Shown: positions 43,243 to 57,412 of the stretch, in pieces | Layout: each line of letters opens with the position of its first letter | Position numbering within the stretch: position 1 is the stretch's first letter | Origin: Taudactylus pleione | Lineage: Eukaryota; Chordata; Amphibia; Anura; Myobatrachidae | Reading direction: 5' to 3' | NCBI GenBank assembly: GCA_031769625.1 | Contig: JAUIMM010002312.1 | Location: 1-64,000, forward strand | DNA: 64,000 nucleotides | Notes under the pieces: model-generated | What the model saw: the letters and a program-made list of their open reading frames with translations, nothing else | What the model was told of the DNA's origin: nothing | The model's database searches: none | Position numbers and translations under genes: made by a program

Positions 43243-44210
43243 AGGTTACATTTTTGACTCATCAGTCCACAGAACATTAGCCCACATGGCTTGGGGGTTA
43301 TCCCTGTGGGGTTGGGTATGAAATGTCGGCAGTCAGAATCTCAACGCCGAGATCACTACAGGGCTAACATACGACACTTGTTGATCGGTATGCTAACCCT
43401 TTTTCTCTGGTGCCTAAGCCTAACCTCCTCCCATAGTGCCTGAAAGTATCCTCCCCGTACCCTAATCTAACCCTGCACCCATAGTGCTAGACCCTAACCC
43501 TACCCCCAGACCCTCTACTTACCTTCTGCATCCTGACTGCCGCGATGCCGGATGCATCCCATCAATGAGCTTTTGGCACACGTCAAACAAACCTTTCTCT
43601 ATGTCCTCTTGGCTAGCAGTGGTGGTCACCTTGTAACTCTCCCATGGATGCCATCTATGCCCAGTCTCTTTCTTATGAAGGAACCCTGACCGGTGACAGT
43701 AACTGAGGCGAGCGATACCTGCAGCTCCTTAGGTTATCCTCTGGGTGCTGTTATCTTCTGGGTCCTGTTACCCTCTGGCTCCTGTTACCCTCTGGCTCCT
43801 GTTACCCTCTGGGTCCTGTTATCCTCTGGGTCCTGTTGTCCTCTGGCTCCTGTTGTCCTCTGGCTCCTGTTGTCCTCTGGCTCCTGTTGTCCTCTGGCTC
43901 CTGTTGTCCTCTGGCTCCTGTTACCCTCTGGGTCCTGTTACCCTCTGGGTCCTGTTACCCTCTGGGTCCTGTTATCCTCTGGGTCCTGTTATCCTCTGGG
44001 TCCTGTTATCCTCTAGGCGCTGTTATCCTCTGGGTCCTGTTATCCTCTGGCTCCTGTTGTCCTCTGGGTCCTGTTATCCTCTGGGTCCTGTTGTCCTCTG
44101 GGTCCTGTTGTGACTTCCTGGATGAGCCTGGATGATGGGCACTTGGAGGAACTTTGGCAGCCGACCCCTCCCGGGGATGAGCCACCACTGTTAGATCTCT
44201 CTGAGCGGTA
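43243..44210 (-). pseudogene. Tc1-like transposase N-terminal remnant (copy 2)
   Basis: Counterpart of 3590-4540, with the same interrupting segment and minisatellite B expanded by one unit. No repair of the broken frame. Confidence 0.6.
43736..44110. repeat. 17-bp minisatellite B (copy 2)
   Basis: One 17-bp unit longer than the copy-1 array at 4083-4440. Confidence 0.95.
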
Positions 44211-44617
44211 TAGTCTATTTTTCACGTCTGTATCTCAATGTGTCTGAGTCTGTATACGAAGTGCAGGGTAAATCGTCATGATAAAAAGCTGCGGCTGCTG
44301 CATCTTAGCGCTCCGTGTACATAATCAGACTCGGTCGCACACAGATATACAAGTGTCACATATCACATTAATCAGCGCAGTCTTGTGCAGCAGTTCTGGG
44401 GTATCACGATGCTACCACAACTCAAATTCAGGGAAAAAGACGCTCAGCGTACGGTGCTGCGTGCTGAGACCTTTTATCCAGCCTGACGTTGCTGGAACGG
44501 GTCTATGTATGTTATGTTTCCATTGGACAGGACTGGCAGTAACCGAGCCTGATTGTGTCCAGTCTTATTCATCCCAATTATCAGTTCCATTTGGTTCATT
44601 ATTTGAATGAATGAATA

Positions 44618-44891
44618 AGGGGCAATTACTATATCACACAGGGCCAGTTGGTGTTGGATAACTTGTTTCTTTTCCAAAGTCCGGCTGTGATTAGAGGGGC
44701 ACCGGAGCGCCCCCATAAGGGCAGGGGGCATTTACAGGGGCCTTGGAGCCCCCTGTAAGAGCCTAGTGGGAACGCTACCCAGGATGACTTTGTCTTATAT
44801 TTAGTTTTGTTTGAAGATCTGAAACAAATAAAAGTGACAAATATACAAAAATAGAAGCCAGGAAGGGGGCAAAAACTTTCATGCCACTGTG
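44618..44891 (+). mobile_element. Tc1-like 3' end, interrupted (copy 2)
   Basis: Counterpart of 4948-5224, lacking 3 bp (AGAAGCC against AGAAGAAGCC). Confidence 0.55.
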
Positions 44892-45154
44892 TGTGTATAT
44901 CTGTATCACTGACCGACCTGTATCTGACCCAGGATACATATGTATACACTGTAGTGCCAAATGTCATGTGATAGCAGTATGTAAAGGTAATGGTAGGTTG
45001 CATCACTGTACTGTGACATCTTGGAAATTCCCAGACCTGCACCATTTTTACTCTGACATGTCGTGAGTCAGGTTGACCACCATATAGGCTGCTCATGGCA
45101 AGGGGACATGAAATATCAGAGTTCGATTGGAGCATGATAGTGGTTGCTTAGCAA

Positions 45155-45752
45155 ATGGGACATTCCATTTCCGAAGCTGTGCGGACATTCAACATTCCTC
45201 TGCGATGTCACATGTGTACCAGGAATACATCATGGAAGCCATTACCACCCACCGTGCGCAGCGCAGTGTCCGACCACAGGTGCTTAATGATAATGACCAT
45301 CAGCATCTGGCCAGAATTGTCCATAGTAACAGAGAAGTGACACTGGCTCATATCACATCCACATTCAGTGCAGGCGTATATCCAGCCGGTCAGTGCAGGA
45401 GGTACCAGCTGGTGAGTGCAGGAGGTACCAGGCACATATCCAGCAGGTCAGTGCAGGAGGTACCAGGCGTATATCCAGCCGGTCAGTGCAGGAGGTACCA
45501 GCCGGTCAGTGCAGGAGGTACCAGGCGTATATCCAGCCGGTCAGTGCAGGAGGTACCAGCCGGTCAGTGCAGGAGGTACCAGGCGCATATCCAGCCGGTC
45601 AGTGCAGGAGGTACCAGGCGGTCAGTGCAGGAGGTACCAGGCGTATATCCAGCCGGTCAGTGCAGGAGGTACCAGCCGGTCAGTGCAGGAGGTACCAGGC
45701 GCATATCCAGCCGGTCAGTGCAGCATTCTTTAGCTTCCATGGGATATGTCCA
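45155..45752 (+). pseudogene. Tc1-like transposase N-terminus (copy 2)
   Basis: Counterpart of 5488-6085, with the same frameshift and the same embedded minisatellite C, so both defects are older than the large duplication. Confidence 0.7.
45370..45721. repeat. 23/35-bp minisatellite C (copy 2)
   Basis: Same length and unit order as 5703-6054. Confidence 0.93.
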
Positions 45753-45906
45753 CTTGTCTTTCTATGTATGTATAACTTCTGCACAGTTGGGAGTAATGAG
45801 TTGGTATTATGAAATGGTTGTATTTCTAGTCATTTCCTTTTTCTACCTTTCACTACGTTGACCTTAGTATTAGATAAGGACAGACATGAGTTACCTGTCC
45901 GTGTGT

Positions 45907-46885
45907 AGTGGAAGGTGAGGTTATCTATATAATGGATTGAAGATTAGGAGGTCAGTTTATACGTTTTGTGGGTATTGAGTATAGATGTTGCTGGTGAGAC
46001 TTTGGTATTGGTAATGGGTGCCTGTTGTGTAGGGTATGCATGGTTCCCCTGCTTTGCAGGTCTCCTTTCCCAAATTGTGTCATATCCTGCATAGTTTTCC
46101 CACAATTCCATCTTTACAAATTCTCCTAGCTGGGTACGTTCTGGTTTTCTCCTGTCTAATCCTATCACTTTCCTTCTCATTCCTTCTCATATCTGGATTA
46201 GTTCTGTATTAATGTGATTCTGATCTTTTCCTATCTCAATGATTTCCTGTATACTGTGAAAATATTAATCGGTGTCTTCCTAGGGTTCTATTTCAGACCA
46301 CTGTGTTTCTCTGTTGTCTGTATTGTGGTCATAGATAAGGTGGTAACACAGCCAGGGGGAGTTATACCTTGTGTTTGAGTTTTCATATCACTTTCCTCCC
46401 TTCTCTTTCTGAAATAAAAATGATTAAGATAAGTAATGCTGACATGCACATCGCTATGCACAAAAGCCAAAATATCTCAGGCTCAGTCCATGTCTTTTTC
46501 TTTGTCCTCTTCTCCAATGGGCGCCGAATATGTGGAGCTTTGTCCTGGCCAACGGTGAAGAGAACACCTTGGTTTAAGTCTCTCTCAGAATCAATGTCTT
46601 TTCTGCTTCCAAAAGTGATCTTGCTCTGACTTGGCAACCTCCTTGCAGCGTTGTAATGGGAGGACAGAAAATGGTTGCTGAAATCCATATTGTTGTGTGA
46701 TTTTATAAATGTATACGGCATTAGACAATGGTTAGACATTAGAAGATGGTAAAACATTGCATAAGGTGTTCTTAACAGAAAGAACCTGAGAACAGGACAA
46801 AGGTCTCTTTGGCCAGACATATTTAATCCTGAGTAAACATGGTATTACCTTCATATTAATCTAAGCATACACTATAAAATAGTCA
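45907..46885 (-). pseudogene. Retrovirus-like env remnant (copy 2, uninterrupted)
   Basis: Counterpart of 6240-7820 without the 599-bp insertion. Here a 145-codon minus-strand frame (46383-46820) stays open across the empty site; its residues 115-137 form a hydrophobic segment after a basic KRTKKK stretch. Neighbouring frames are broken. It differs from copy 1 by about 17 substitutions and two small indels. Confidence 0.4.
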
Positions 46886-47214
46886 TGTATTGTTGGGTTA
46901 TCCAACATTCATAATTGAGGCAACAGTGTCCCCCTACTGTCTATCCTTTCTTTTACTTATATTTCCAAACATGACCTCTATACTTGTTAAATGCTTATGT
47001 AGGGAGTTTATTTCCTTATATAAAGCTGTCATTTGTCAGTAAGCCTACAGCATATAGCCTATAGCCAAGGCCTATGCTCGATGTATGAGATCCCAGCTTC
47101 AAGGCTCCTGGGAATAAAACCATTTATGTTCTAAGTAGATGATCTAACAAAGCAAGTTAAATGTTTATTACATTTTACTCTTTTACTTTGTAATAAATGT
47201 TAACTGATATTTGT

Positions 47215-47963
47215 GGTGTGGCTTGATTAACGTCTTTGTATCCAAAGAATCTTATCTCATTCCACAGAGAACATATGTGAAGCGTGTATCCAGTTTGTTT
47301 TCTCTGTGACATTGTGGGAGGTGGTAGTATCAGCAACACCTTATATGGTCCTTCCCGTTGATCTGCGAGGCAACTAGAATGTAAACATTTTCTTATCATT
47401 ACATAATCTCCAGGTTAGATTGTGTGACGTGGTCCTTCTGGGCAGTCTTTGATTCGTTTTACATGGTTTTCTTTGTAAGTCCTTTAAATGATGAAACCTT
47501 TTTATGACATAGTCCGTTAGTAAATCATGCATCAAGGAAGAGTCTTGCTGGGTTTACAATCACATTTGGGTAGTTTCCAAAAAATATCTCAGAAGGAAAA
47601 AGATTAAGGAGAGCTCATGGAACGAAACAGAAGCTATGTAAGACCATTGGCAGTGCCTTTGACCATCCCACTCTTGGCTGTGAAACCACTTTAGAAACCT
47701 GTGGCCTATACAGGGTTTGAAGTTTGCTCTGTATTCCTGAGTGTAAGCACATTGCCTGGAACACTTTTCCTGTGAATTGAGTAATACTATCACCCGTGAG
47801 ATACTATACCTAGCTACAAATTCCTAAACCACTTTCTTACTACAAATGCCGCAGTACATGAGGACACTGGATAAGCCTCTGACCTTATTTGAAAAGAGAT
47901 TTATCACCATTAGGACATAGTGTTAATTTCTTACCTTTGACAATTGTATGAAGTCAACTCACA
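47215..47963 (-). pseudogene. Retrovirus-like pol (integrase) remnant (copy 2)
   Basis: Counterpart of 8150-8898, with the same stops and frameshift. The GPYKVLL block lies near 47340. Confidence 0.65.
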
Positions 47964-49321
47964 GGGGTAAATTTACTAAATTTCAATTTGGCATTTTGAG
48001 TGATATGAGGTGCAATTTTCATTCAATTTATATTCGATTTTGCATTTGGGTATTTACTAAAGGCGAAATCAAATGATGGGAACAGCAGGATAAACTTTAG
48101 TTACATTGAGTTCAATGGAGTCGTTCATTGCCTGAGAGGCGGGGCCTGACCTCTCTCAGCCAATGAACGCTCAGACACGGACCTTAAAAGGAGAAAGCCG
48201 CGTCTGAGCGCTTCATTCGGGAAGTAATAATCATCCTGGTTAGGATGCTTAGTGCGAGGGTCGGGTTTTTTAGTTTTGTTATTTTAACAACACATTGGAT
48301 GCCTACTGGACAAGGGGACCACTCAAGGTAATATAGGTGAGTATGTGTGAGTGTGTATGTATGTAATAAACTTATACTGTGTAAGGTGTGTGTGTGTGTG
48401 TTTCTTTCAACATTTCTTTGCAGGTGAACTACAGGTCCCAGTGGCCCCTTAATGCCCCGCATGCTGGTACTTGTGGTTCTCCAAGTACTAGCATGTGGGG
48501 GAGGCTTGCTGGGAACTGCAGTTCTACTGTAAAGATAATATTTTTATTCTATTTTTACACTACACTAACACAATCAACCCGCCACCCACCGCCCAGGGGT
48601 GGCGAGGATAGCCCTGGGCTATCAGCCTAGGCTAGGGGTGCCCTGGAGAGGGAGACCCTTTTATTGGGCTGACTAGCAGTCAGGGCTGATGCTGTGGCTG
48701 GGAGGCCCGGTTATAGGGCTCCCCTGGCTGTGGCATCAGTCCCCCGTTAGAATGGGGCTGGTTCTGTGAATTACAGGGAGACCCTACGCAATTTTTTCCC
48801 TGTAATTCCAGAACCAGCACTGATTCCAATAGCCCAGTGCTGGTTGTACTAAGTAGAGGGAGACCCTACGCAATTTTTTCCCTGTACTTAGTCAACCAGA
48901 CCTGGGTTTGAACAGTCCGGGGCTGGTTCTGTTTTGGGGGGGGACCTCACATCATTCTTTTTTACTTTTAACTCTTTACTTTTTACAGTCACATACATGC
49001 TGGCATCTCACTGATGTCTGCATATATCTGTGTGAGAAGGAACTGCTCATAATGAAAGTGAAAGCATGAAGCAGTTCTATGCTGTCGGGGATTTGCAGTT
49101 CGGTTTGAAGTGTGATTTGCCGTTTGATTTGTACATGAACGTGCCAAATCCAACAGCAAATCACTGTTCAAAACTGAATCAAATCGAATTTGTTTTGCAA
49201 ATCGCAGAACAAATTGAACTATAGTAAATCTAGTGAAAAAACGGTTTTAACGCAATTCGATTTGAGTCGGTTTGAGAAGAGCTAAATCATTCTTCAAGTC
49301 GACCTTTGATAAATTTACCCC
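47964..49321. mobile_element. 1,358-bp TIR element (copy 2)
   Basis: Counterpart of 8899-10256 with the same ends, the same ACA flanks and the same twin hairpins. Confidence 0.75.
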
Positions 49322-49648
49322 ACAATCTCTGGAATAAACCAGTGGTGGGAGGGACATGAAGAGAGTCCTGGGGAATACCAGCAGTTTCCAATCATTCTAT
49401 ATCTGTATATCACTCTATTTAGGACTCCATAAAGTACACGGAAGGCTGATATACTATTTACATTTGGAACTACCAGTACTTTGTGTATATCTTTTCATTT
49501 TTTTCCTATGGACTGAATCTGGCGTATCTATGGAGGTATCTATGGAGGTCTGATCTTCAAAAATCGCAACCAGATGAACTGTCACTATTTATATTCGTGG
49601 AATTAGCTATATGTAAACAAGACAGGGCGCAGATGGTTACTGGTATAT
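49322..49648 (-). pseudogene. Continuation of pol remnant (copy 2)
   Basis: Counterpart of 10257-10583; no intact frame. Confidence 0.4.
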
Positions 49649-50247
49649 GGGCTTCATTCAGAGCCGCTCGTAAGCGGCCGCTCGTTCGTTCTGACCGATG
49701 TTCGCTCATCTGCGCATGCGTACGGATTGTAATACGCATGCGCGAACCAGTCAGTGCAGCCGAAAATCGTTTGTTCGCTAAATAGCGAATGTCTGCTATT
49801 TTGAGTGACAGGAGGAGGCGTATGTGGGTGGTAACAGGGGAAGGTGCTTGAAAACGGGGAGTGGAGACCAGAACGCAGGCGTGCTTAAAGGTCAAAACGG
49901 GCGTTTTATGGGTGTGCATAATTAAAACAGCAGCGTCATCGACCACGTCACTGGGTTATTTTATAGTCAGAACTGCTCGCAATATAGTGGTAGGAAAAAC
50001 CAACCACAAGAATAGCGAGCAGTTCATACGCTGTTCGATGTACTCGATTAATCTAATAAATAGCGGACATGACGTATGATGCGAGCGGCCAGGGGGCGTT
50101 TTTATCAAAATTTCGACCGCAAGTTTTGCTTGCTCGTTCAGACATAGAGGTGTCAACAGACCACAAAGAGCGAACGGTTAATTTGAATAGCCACCCCTTT
50201 TTTTTAAACGAACGACCGCAAATAGCAAACGGCTCTGAATCAGGCCC
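49649..50247. mobile_element. 599-bp PIF/Harbinger-like MITE (copy 2)
   Basis: Counterpart of 10584-11182, flanked by TAT. One substitution (GGTGTCAAC for GGCGTCAAC) is visible. Confidence 0.85.
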
Positions 50248-50549
50248 TATATTTGTTGTATTATGTCATTTGGTGAATCGGTGGTTCTCCTATACCCAGT
50301 GTGGTTGCTAGTTTGTTACGCCTTTGAAATCTATCAGTACACTCATTGATTTTTTAGAAATTAAAACATTTATCTTAAATCTTTCCTTTGGTACATTCTA
50401 TCATCCACCTTATTCTCTTACACGTGTTTTACATACAGCTGTCTAAGGCCTTAATATGTTATGTTTTTTCACTTGGGACTTGGTGCTATATTCCACCTTC
50501 AAGAATTAACCAAAGTAATACCTGAAGTCAGCACCTTATCACAAACAGG
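50248..50549. other. Unassigned AT-rich spacer (copy 2)
   Basis: Counterpart of 11183-11484; nothing recognised. Confidence 0.4.
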
Positions 50550-52214
50550 TCCCGTGAAGGCTGGCCCTAACACATACAGACCCCGGAAAGGCTGGCCTAA
50601 ACACATACAGACCCGCCGGAAAGGCTGGCCCTAACACATACAGACCCCGGAAAGGCTGGCCCTAACACATACAGACCCCGGAAAGGCTGGCCTAAACACA
50701 TACAGACCCCGGAAAGGCTGGCCTAAACACATACAGACCCCGGAAAGGCTGGCCCAAACACATACAGACCCCGGAAAGGCTGGCCCAAACACATACAGAC
50801 CCCGGAAAGGCTGGCCCAAACACATACAGACCCCGGAAAGGCTGGCCTAAACACATACAGACCCCGGAAAGGCTGGCCCAAACACATACAGACCTTGGAA
50901 TGGCTGCACTAAACACATACAGACCCCGGAAAGGCTGCCCTAAACACATACAGACCCCGGAAAGGCTGGCCTAAACACATACAGACCTTGGAATGGCTGC
51001 ACTAAACACATACAGACCCCGGAAAGGCTGCCCTAAACACATACAGACCCCGCAAAGGCTGGCCCAAACACATACAGACCCCATAAAAGCTGGCCCAAAC
51101 ACATACAGACGCAGGAAAGGCTGGCCTAAACACATACAGATCCCGGAAAGGCTGGCCCAAATACATACAGACCCCAGAGAGGCTGGCCCAAACACATACA
51201 GACCCCATAAAGGCTGGCCTCAACACATACAGACCCCGGAAAGGCTGCCCTAAACACATACAGACCCCGGAAAGGCTGCCCTAAACACATACAGACCCCG
51301 GAAAGGCTGCCCTAAACACATACAGACCCCGGAAAGGCTGGCCCAAACACATACAGACCCGCCGGAAAGGCTGGCCTAAACACATACAGACCCCGGAAAG
51401 GCTGCCCTAAACACACACAGTCCCCGGAAAGGCTGGCCTAAACACATACAGACCCCGGAAAGGCTGGCCTAAACACATACAGACCCGCCGGAAAGGCTGG
51501 CCTAAACACCTACAGACCTTGGAACGGCTGCCCTAAACACATACAGACCCCGGAAAGGCTGCCCTAAACACATACAGACCCAGGAAAAGCTGGCCCAAAC
51601 ACATACAGACCCCATAAAGGCTGGCCCAAACACATACAGACCCCATAAAGGCTGGCCCAAACACATACAGACCCCATAAAGGCCGGCCCAAACACATACA
51701 GACCCCGGAAAGGCTGGCCCAAACACATACAGACCCCGGAAAAGCTGGTCCAAACACATACAGACCCCATAAAGGCTGGCCCAAACACATACAGACCGCG
51801 GAAAGGCTGGCCTAAACACATACAGATCCCAGAAAGGCGGGCCCAAACATATACAGACCTCATAAAGGCTGGCCCAAATACATACAGACCTCATAAAGGC
51901 TGGCCCAAACACATACAGACCCTGGAAAGGCTGGCCCAAACACATACAGACCCAGCAAAAGGCTGGCCCAAACACATACAGACCACGGAAAGGCTGGCCT
52001 AAACACATACAGACCCCATAAAGGCTGGCCTACACACATACAGACCCCATAAAGGCTGGCCCAAACACATACAGACCCCAGAAAGGCTGACCCAAACACA
52101 TACAGACCCCGGAAAGGCTGACCCAAACACATACAGACCCCATAAAGGCTGGCCTAAACATACAGACCCCATAAAGGCTGGCCTAAACACATACAGACCC
52201 CGGAAAGGCTGGCC

Positions 52215-52306
52215 TGTTGTGTAGGGTATGCATGGTTCCCCTGCTTTGCAGGTCTACTTTCCCAAATTGTGTCATATTCTGCATAGTTTTCCCACAATTC
52301 CATCTT
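52215..52306. repeat. Env-derived segment in minisatellite D (copy 2, first)
   Basis: Same 92-bp segment as at 13182-13273, with the CATATTCTGC variant. Confidence 0.9.
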
Positions 52307-53555
52307 ATCACAAACAGATCCTGTGAAGGCTGGCCCAAACACATACAGTCCCCGGAAAGGCTGGCCCAAACACATACAGACCCCGGAAAGGCTGGCCTAA
52401 ACACATACAGACCCCGGAAAGGCTGACCCAAACTCGTACAGACCCCATAAAGGCTGGTCCAAACACGTACAGACCCCAGAAAGGCTGGCCCAAACACATA
52501 CAGACCCCATAAAGGCTGGCCCAAACACATACAGACCCCATAAAGGCTGGCCCAAACACATACAGACCCCATAAAGGCTGGCCTAAACACATACTGACCC
52601 CGGAAAGGCTGGCATACAGACCCCGGAAAGGGTGGCCTACACACATACAGACCCCGGAAAGGCTGGCCCAAACACGTACAGACCCCATAAAGGCTGGCCC
52701 AAACACGTACAGACCCCGTAAAAGCAGGCCCAAACACGTACAGACCCCGTAAAAGCAGGCCCACACACGTACAGACCCCGGAAAGGCTGTCCCACACACA
52801 TACAGACCCCGGAAAGGCTGTCCCACACACATACAGACCCCGGAAAGGCTGTCCCAAACACATACAGACCCCGGAAAGGCTGTCCCAAACACATACAGAC
52901 CCCGGAAAGGCTGGCTCAAACACATACAGACCCCGGAAAGGCACGTACAGACCCCATAAAGGCTGGCCTAAACACATACAGACCCCATAAAGGCTAGCTT
53001 AAAACACATACAGACCCCGGAAAGGCTGGCCCACACACATACAGATCCCGGAAAGGCTGGCCCACACATACAGACCCCGGAAAGGCTGGCCCAAACACAT
53101 ACAGACCCCGGAAAGGCTGGCCCAAACACATACAGACCCCGGAAAGGCTGTCCCAAACACATACAGACCCCGGAAAGGCTGGCCCAAACACATACAGACC
53201 CCATAAAGGCTGGCCCAAACACATACAGACCCCGGAAAGGCTGGCCTAAACACATACAGACCCCGGAAAGGCTGTCCCAAACACATACAGACCCAGCAAA
53301 AGGCTGGCCCAAACACATACAGACCACGGAAAGGCTGGCCTAAACACATACAGACCCCATAAAGGCTGGCCTACACACATACAGACCCCATAAAGGCTGG
53401 CCCAAACACATACAGCCCCCACAAAGGCTGACCCAAACACATACAGACCCCGGAAAGGCTGACCCAAACACATACAGACCCCATAAAGGCTGGCCTAAAC
53501 ATACAGACCCCATAAAGGCTGGCCTAAACACATACAGACCCCGGAAAGGCTGGCC

Positions 53556-53647
53556 TGTTGTGTAGGGTATGCATGGTTCCCCTGCTTTGCAGGTCTACTT
53601 TCCCAAATTGTGTCATATCCTGCATAGTTTTCCCACAATTCCATCTT
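53556..53647. repeat. Env-derived segment in minisatellite D (copy 2, second)
   Basis: Same 92-bp segment with the CATATCCTGC variant, corresponding to the third one in copy 1 (16457-16548). Confidence 0.9.
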
Positions 53648-55503
53648 ATCACAAACAGATCCTGTGAAGGCTGGCCCAAACACATACAGTCCCCGGAAAG
53701 GCTGGCCCAAACACATACAGACCCCGGAAAGGCTGGCCCAAACACATACAGACCCCGGAAAGGCTGACCCAAACTCGTACAGACCCCAGAAGGGCTGGCC
53801 CAAACACGTACAGACCCCAATAAAGGCTGGCCCAAACACGTACAGACCCCAGAAAGGCTGGCCCAAACACATACAGACCCCATAAAGGCTGGCCTAAACA
53901 CATACTGACCCCAGAAAGGCTGGCATACAGACCCCGGAAAGGGTGGCCTACACACATACAGACCCCGGAAAGGCTGTCCCACACACATACAGACCCCGGA
54001 AAGGCTGTCCCAAACACATACAGACCCCGGAAAGGCTGTCCCAAACACATACAGACCCCGGAAAGGCTGTCCCAAACACATACAGACCCCATAAAGGCTG
54101 GCCCAAACACATACAGACCCCGGAAAGGCTGGCCTAAACACATACAGACCTCGGAAAGGCTGTCCCAAACACATACAGACCCCGGAAAGGCTGTCCCAAA
54201 CACATACAGACCCCGGAAAGGCTGTCCCAAACACATACAGACCCCGGAAAGGCTGGCCCAAACACATACAGACCCCATAAAGGCTGGCCCAAACACATAC
54301 AGAACCCGGAAAGGCTGGCCTAAACACGTACAGACCCCGGAAAGGCTGACCCAAACACGTACAGACCCCATAAAGGCTGGCCTAAACACATACAGACCCC
54401 ATAAAGGCTAGCTTAAAACACATACAGACCCCGGAAAGGCTGGCCCACACACATACAGATCCCGGAAAGGCTGGCCCACACATACAGACCCCGGAAAGGC
54501 TGGCCCAAACACATACAGACCCAGGAAAGGCTGGCCCAAACACATACAGACCCCGGAAAGGCTGTCCCAAACACATACAGACCCCGGAAAGGCTGGCCCA
54601 AACACATACAGACCCCATAAAGGCTGGCCCAAACACATACAGACCCCATAAAGGCTGGCCCAAACACATACAGACCCCGGAAAGGCTGGCCTAAACACAT
54701 ACAGACCCCGGAAAGGCTGTCCCAAACACATACAGACCCCGGAAAGGCTGTCCCAAACACATACAGACCCCGGAAAGGCTGGCCCAAACACATACAGACC
54801 CCATAAAGGCTGGCCCAAACACATACAGACCCCGGAAAGGCTGGCCTAAACACGTACAGACCCCGGAAAGGCTGGCCCAAACACGTACAGACCCCATAAA
54901 GGCTGGCCTAAACACATACAGACCCCATAAAGGCTAGCTTAAAACACATACAGACCCCGGAAAGGCTGGCCCACACACATACAGATCCCGGAAAGGCTGG
55001 CCCACACATACAGACCCCGGAAAGGCAGGCCCAAACACATACAGACCCCGGAAAGGCTGGCCCAAACACATACAGACCCCGGAAAGGCTGGCCCAAACAC
55101 ATACAGACCCCATAAAGCCTGGCCCAAACACATACAGACCCCGGAAAGGCTGGCCCAAACACATACAGTCCCTGTAAAGGCTGGCCCACACACATACAGT
55201 CCCCGGTAAGGCTGGCCCAAACACATACAGACCCCGGAAAGGCTGGCCCAAACACATACAGATCCCATAAAGGCTGGCCTAAACACATACAGACCCCATA
55301 AAGGCTGGCCTACACACATACAGACCCCATAAAGGCTGGCCCAAACACATACAGACCCCAGAAAGGCTGACCCAAACACATACAGACCCCGGAAAGGCTG
55401 ACCCAAACACATACAGACCCCATAAAGGCTGGCCTAAACATACAGACCCCATAAAGGCTGGCCTAAACACATACAGACCCCATAAGGCTGGCCTAAACAC
55501 ATA

Positions 55504-55769
55504 CAGTCACTGTGTTTGTGTCCATGAAATAGCTTTTGAGTTTATAGTCCCATTACTTTTGGCCCCTTAAAAAGTGGGAGGCACATATAGAAACCGTTGT
55601 AATTCCTACACCGGTCACATGATTTGGAAGTAATTACCCTCAAATTAAATCTGAAAGTCTGCAGGTAAAGCACATCTTGTTTGTTTCATTTCAAAGCCAT
55701 TGTGGTGGTGAATAGAGGCCAAAATATGAAAATTCTGTCAATGTCCAAATATTTAAGCACCTGACTGTA
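55504..55769 (+). mobile_element. Tc1-like 3' end (copy 2)
   Basis: Counterpart of 18311-18576. Confidence 0.65.
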
Positions 55770-55981
55770 TATTATATACTCATTTCTCTTTAGCATTTTT
55801 TTATTTTTGTAATTAATGCATCTGTATTACTTCAGTTTTACTGATCAGTTGACATTAGAGAGAATTTATTCCAGCCTATGTGATCTATTCACGAAAATAA
55901 ATATATATGTATATTTAATTGTAACAATATAAACAGAAGTTTAGATACATACACCGTAAAGATCAATTAAAATAAGAATAA

Positions 55982-56012
<31 letters not shown>

Positions 56013-56060
56013 ACAAAAAATAGTTAAAAATAATATTTTATATATATATATATATACACA

Positions 56061-56118
56061 CGGCTTGACAATTTTTTCTAAAATCTAGGAGCGAGGATGA
56101 AAGTGTAGGATCCATAAC
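56061..56118. mobile_element. hAT-like terminal repeat, left (copy 2)
   Basis: Counterpart of 18888-18945; the TA microsatellite before it is shorter here. Confidence 0.5.
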
Positions 56119-56263
56119 ACCGGCCCCCGCCCCCCCCCCAAAAAAAATTACAGGAGTGAGGAACACAGCTCTGTGTGTTATGCAACTGTTATACACACTA
56201 TACTAGTTCACAAAATGGTGACAGTTAGCCTTCCCACTAGGCTGTTTTAGCGGGGCAAGGCGC

Positions 56264-56477
56264 CCTGCCCTCCTTCTGGAGGGCAAAAAGCGCCCTGCCC
56301 TCACAGCCTGTGGGAGCCGTTCTCACCCGCGGGACGCAGTGTCCCGCGGGTGGAGAAACATGCGGTGACCCGGTCACCGCCAAAGAATAGACGCCGGGCG
56401 CATGCGCCCGGCATCTATTCTCCCTCTCTGCAGCGCTTGGGAGCTGCCCGGCATGTCCGTAAGCGCCGGGCATGCCC
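56264..56477. repeat. CpG-rich hairpin cluster (copy 2)
   Basis: Counterpart of 19087-19300, with the 36-bp palindrome at 56385-56420 preserved. The stretch from about 56160 to 56515 differs from copy 1 at roughly eight positions. Confidence 0.85.
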
Positions 56478-56687
56478 CCAAGTATGATGAAAAGGGGACG
56501 CGTCTTATAGACACACACCCTTTTCTTGACCACGCCCCCTTTTCGGGGGCGCGCGCACTACATTGCCCTCTCTGGCTCCGGCGCCCTGCCTGCCGCCGGT
56601 GCTAGAGGGAACACTAGACAGTGGAATGGATACAGTAAAATGGAGGCCCACTCACTGCTCTGCACAGCTCCCCTGCATGGCACATGA

Positions 56688-57412
56688 TATAAAAGAGTAT
56701 GGGGGTGAGCAGAGACATGCTATGGAGAATGATATAACACAGTATGGGGGTGAGCAGAGACATGCTATGGGGAATGATATAACACAGTATGGGGGTGAGC
56801 AGAGACATGCTATGGGGAATGATATAACACAGTATGGGGGTGAACAGAGATATGCTATGGGGAATGATATAACACAGTATGGGGGTGAGCAGAGACATGC
56901 TATGGAGAATGATATAACAGTATGGGGGTGAGCAGAGACATGCTATGGGGAATGATATAACACAGTATGGGGGTGAGCAGACATGCTATGGGGAATGATA
57001 TAAAAGATTATGGAGGTGAGTAGAGACATGCGATGGGGAATGATATAAAAGATTATGGAGGTGAGTAGAGAAATGCTATGGGGAATGATATAACACACAG
57101 TATGGGGGTGAGCAGAGATATGCTATGGGGAATGGTATAACACAGTATGGGGGTAACCAGAGACATGCTATGGGGTATGATATAACAGTATGGGGTGAGT
57201 AGAGACATGCTATGGGGTATGATATAACACAGTATGGGGGTAACTAGAGACATGCTATGGGGTATGATATAACACAGTATGGGGGTAACCAGAGACATGC
57301 TATGGTGTATGATATGACACAGTATGGGGGTGAGCAGAGACATGATATGGGGAATGATATGACACAGTATGGGGGTGAGCAGAGACATGCTATGGGGAAT
57401 GATATAACACAC
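56688..57412. repeat. 45-bp minisatellite E (copy 2)
   Basis: About one unit longer than 19511-20190. Confidence 0.95.

Larger units (their letters stand above)
50550..55503. repeat. 31-bp minisatellite D (copy 2, shorter)
   Basis: Same array as 11485-18310 but about 1.87 kb shorter. It has two instead of three env-derived segments, spaced 1,341 bp. Its right end contains ACAGTCCCTGTAAAG and GTAAGG variants not seen at the right end in copy 1, so contraction was accompanied by other rearrangement. Confidence 0.97.
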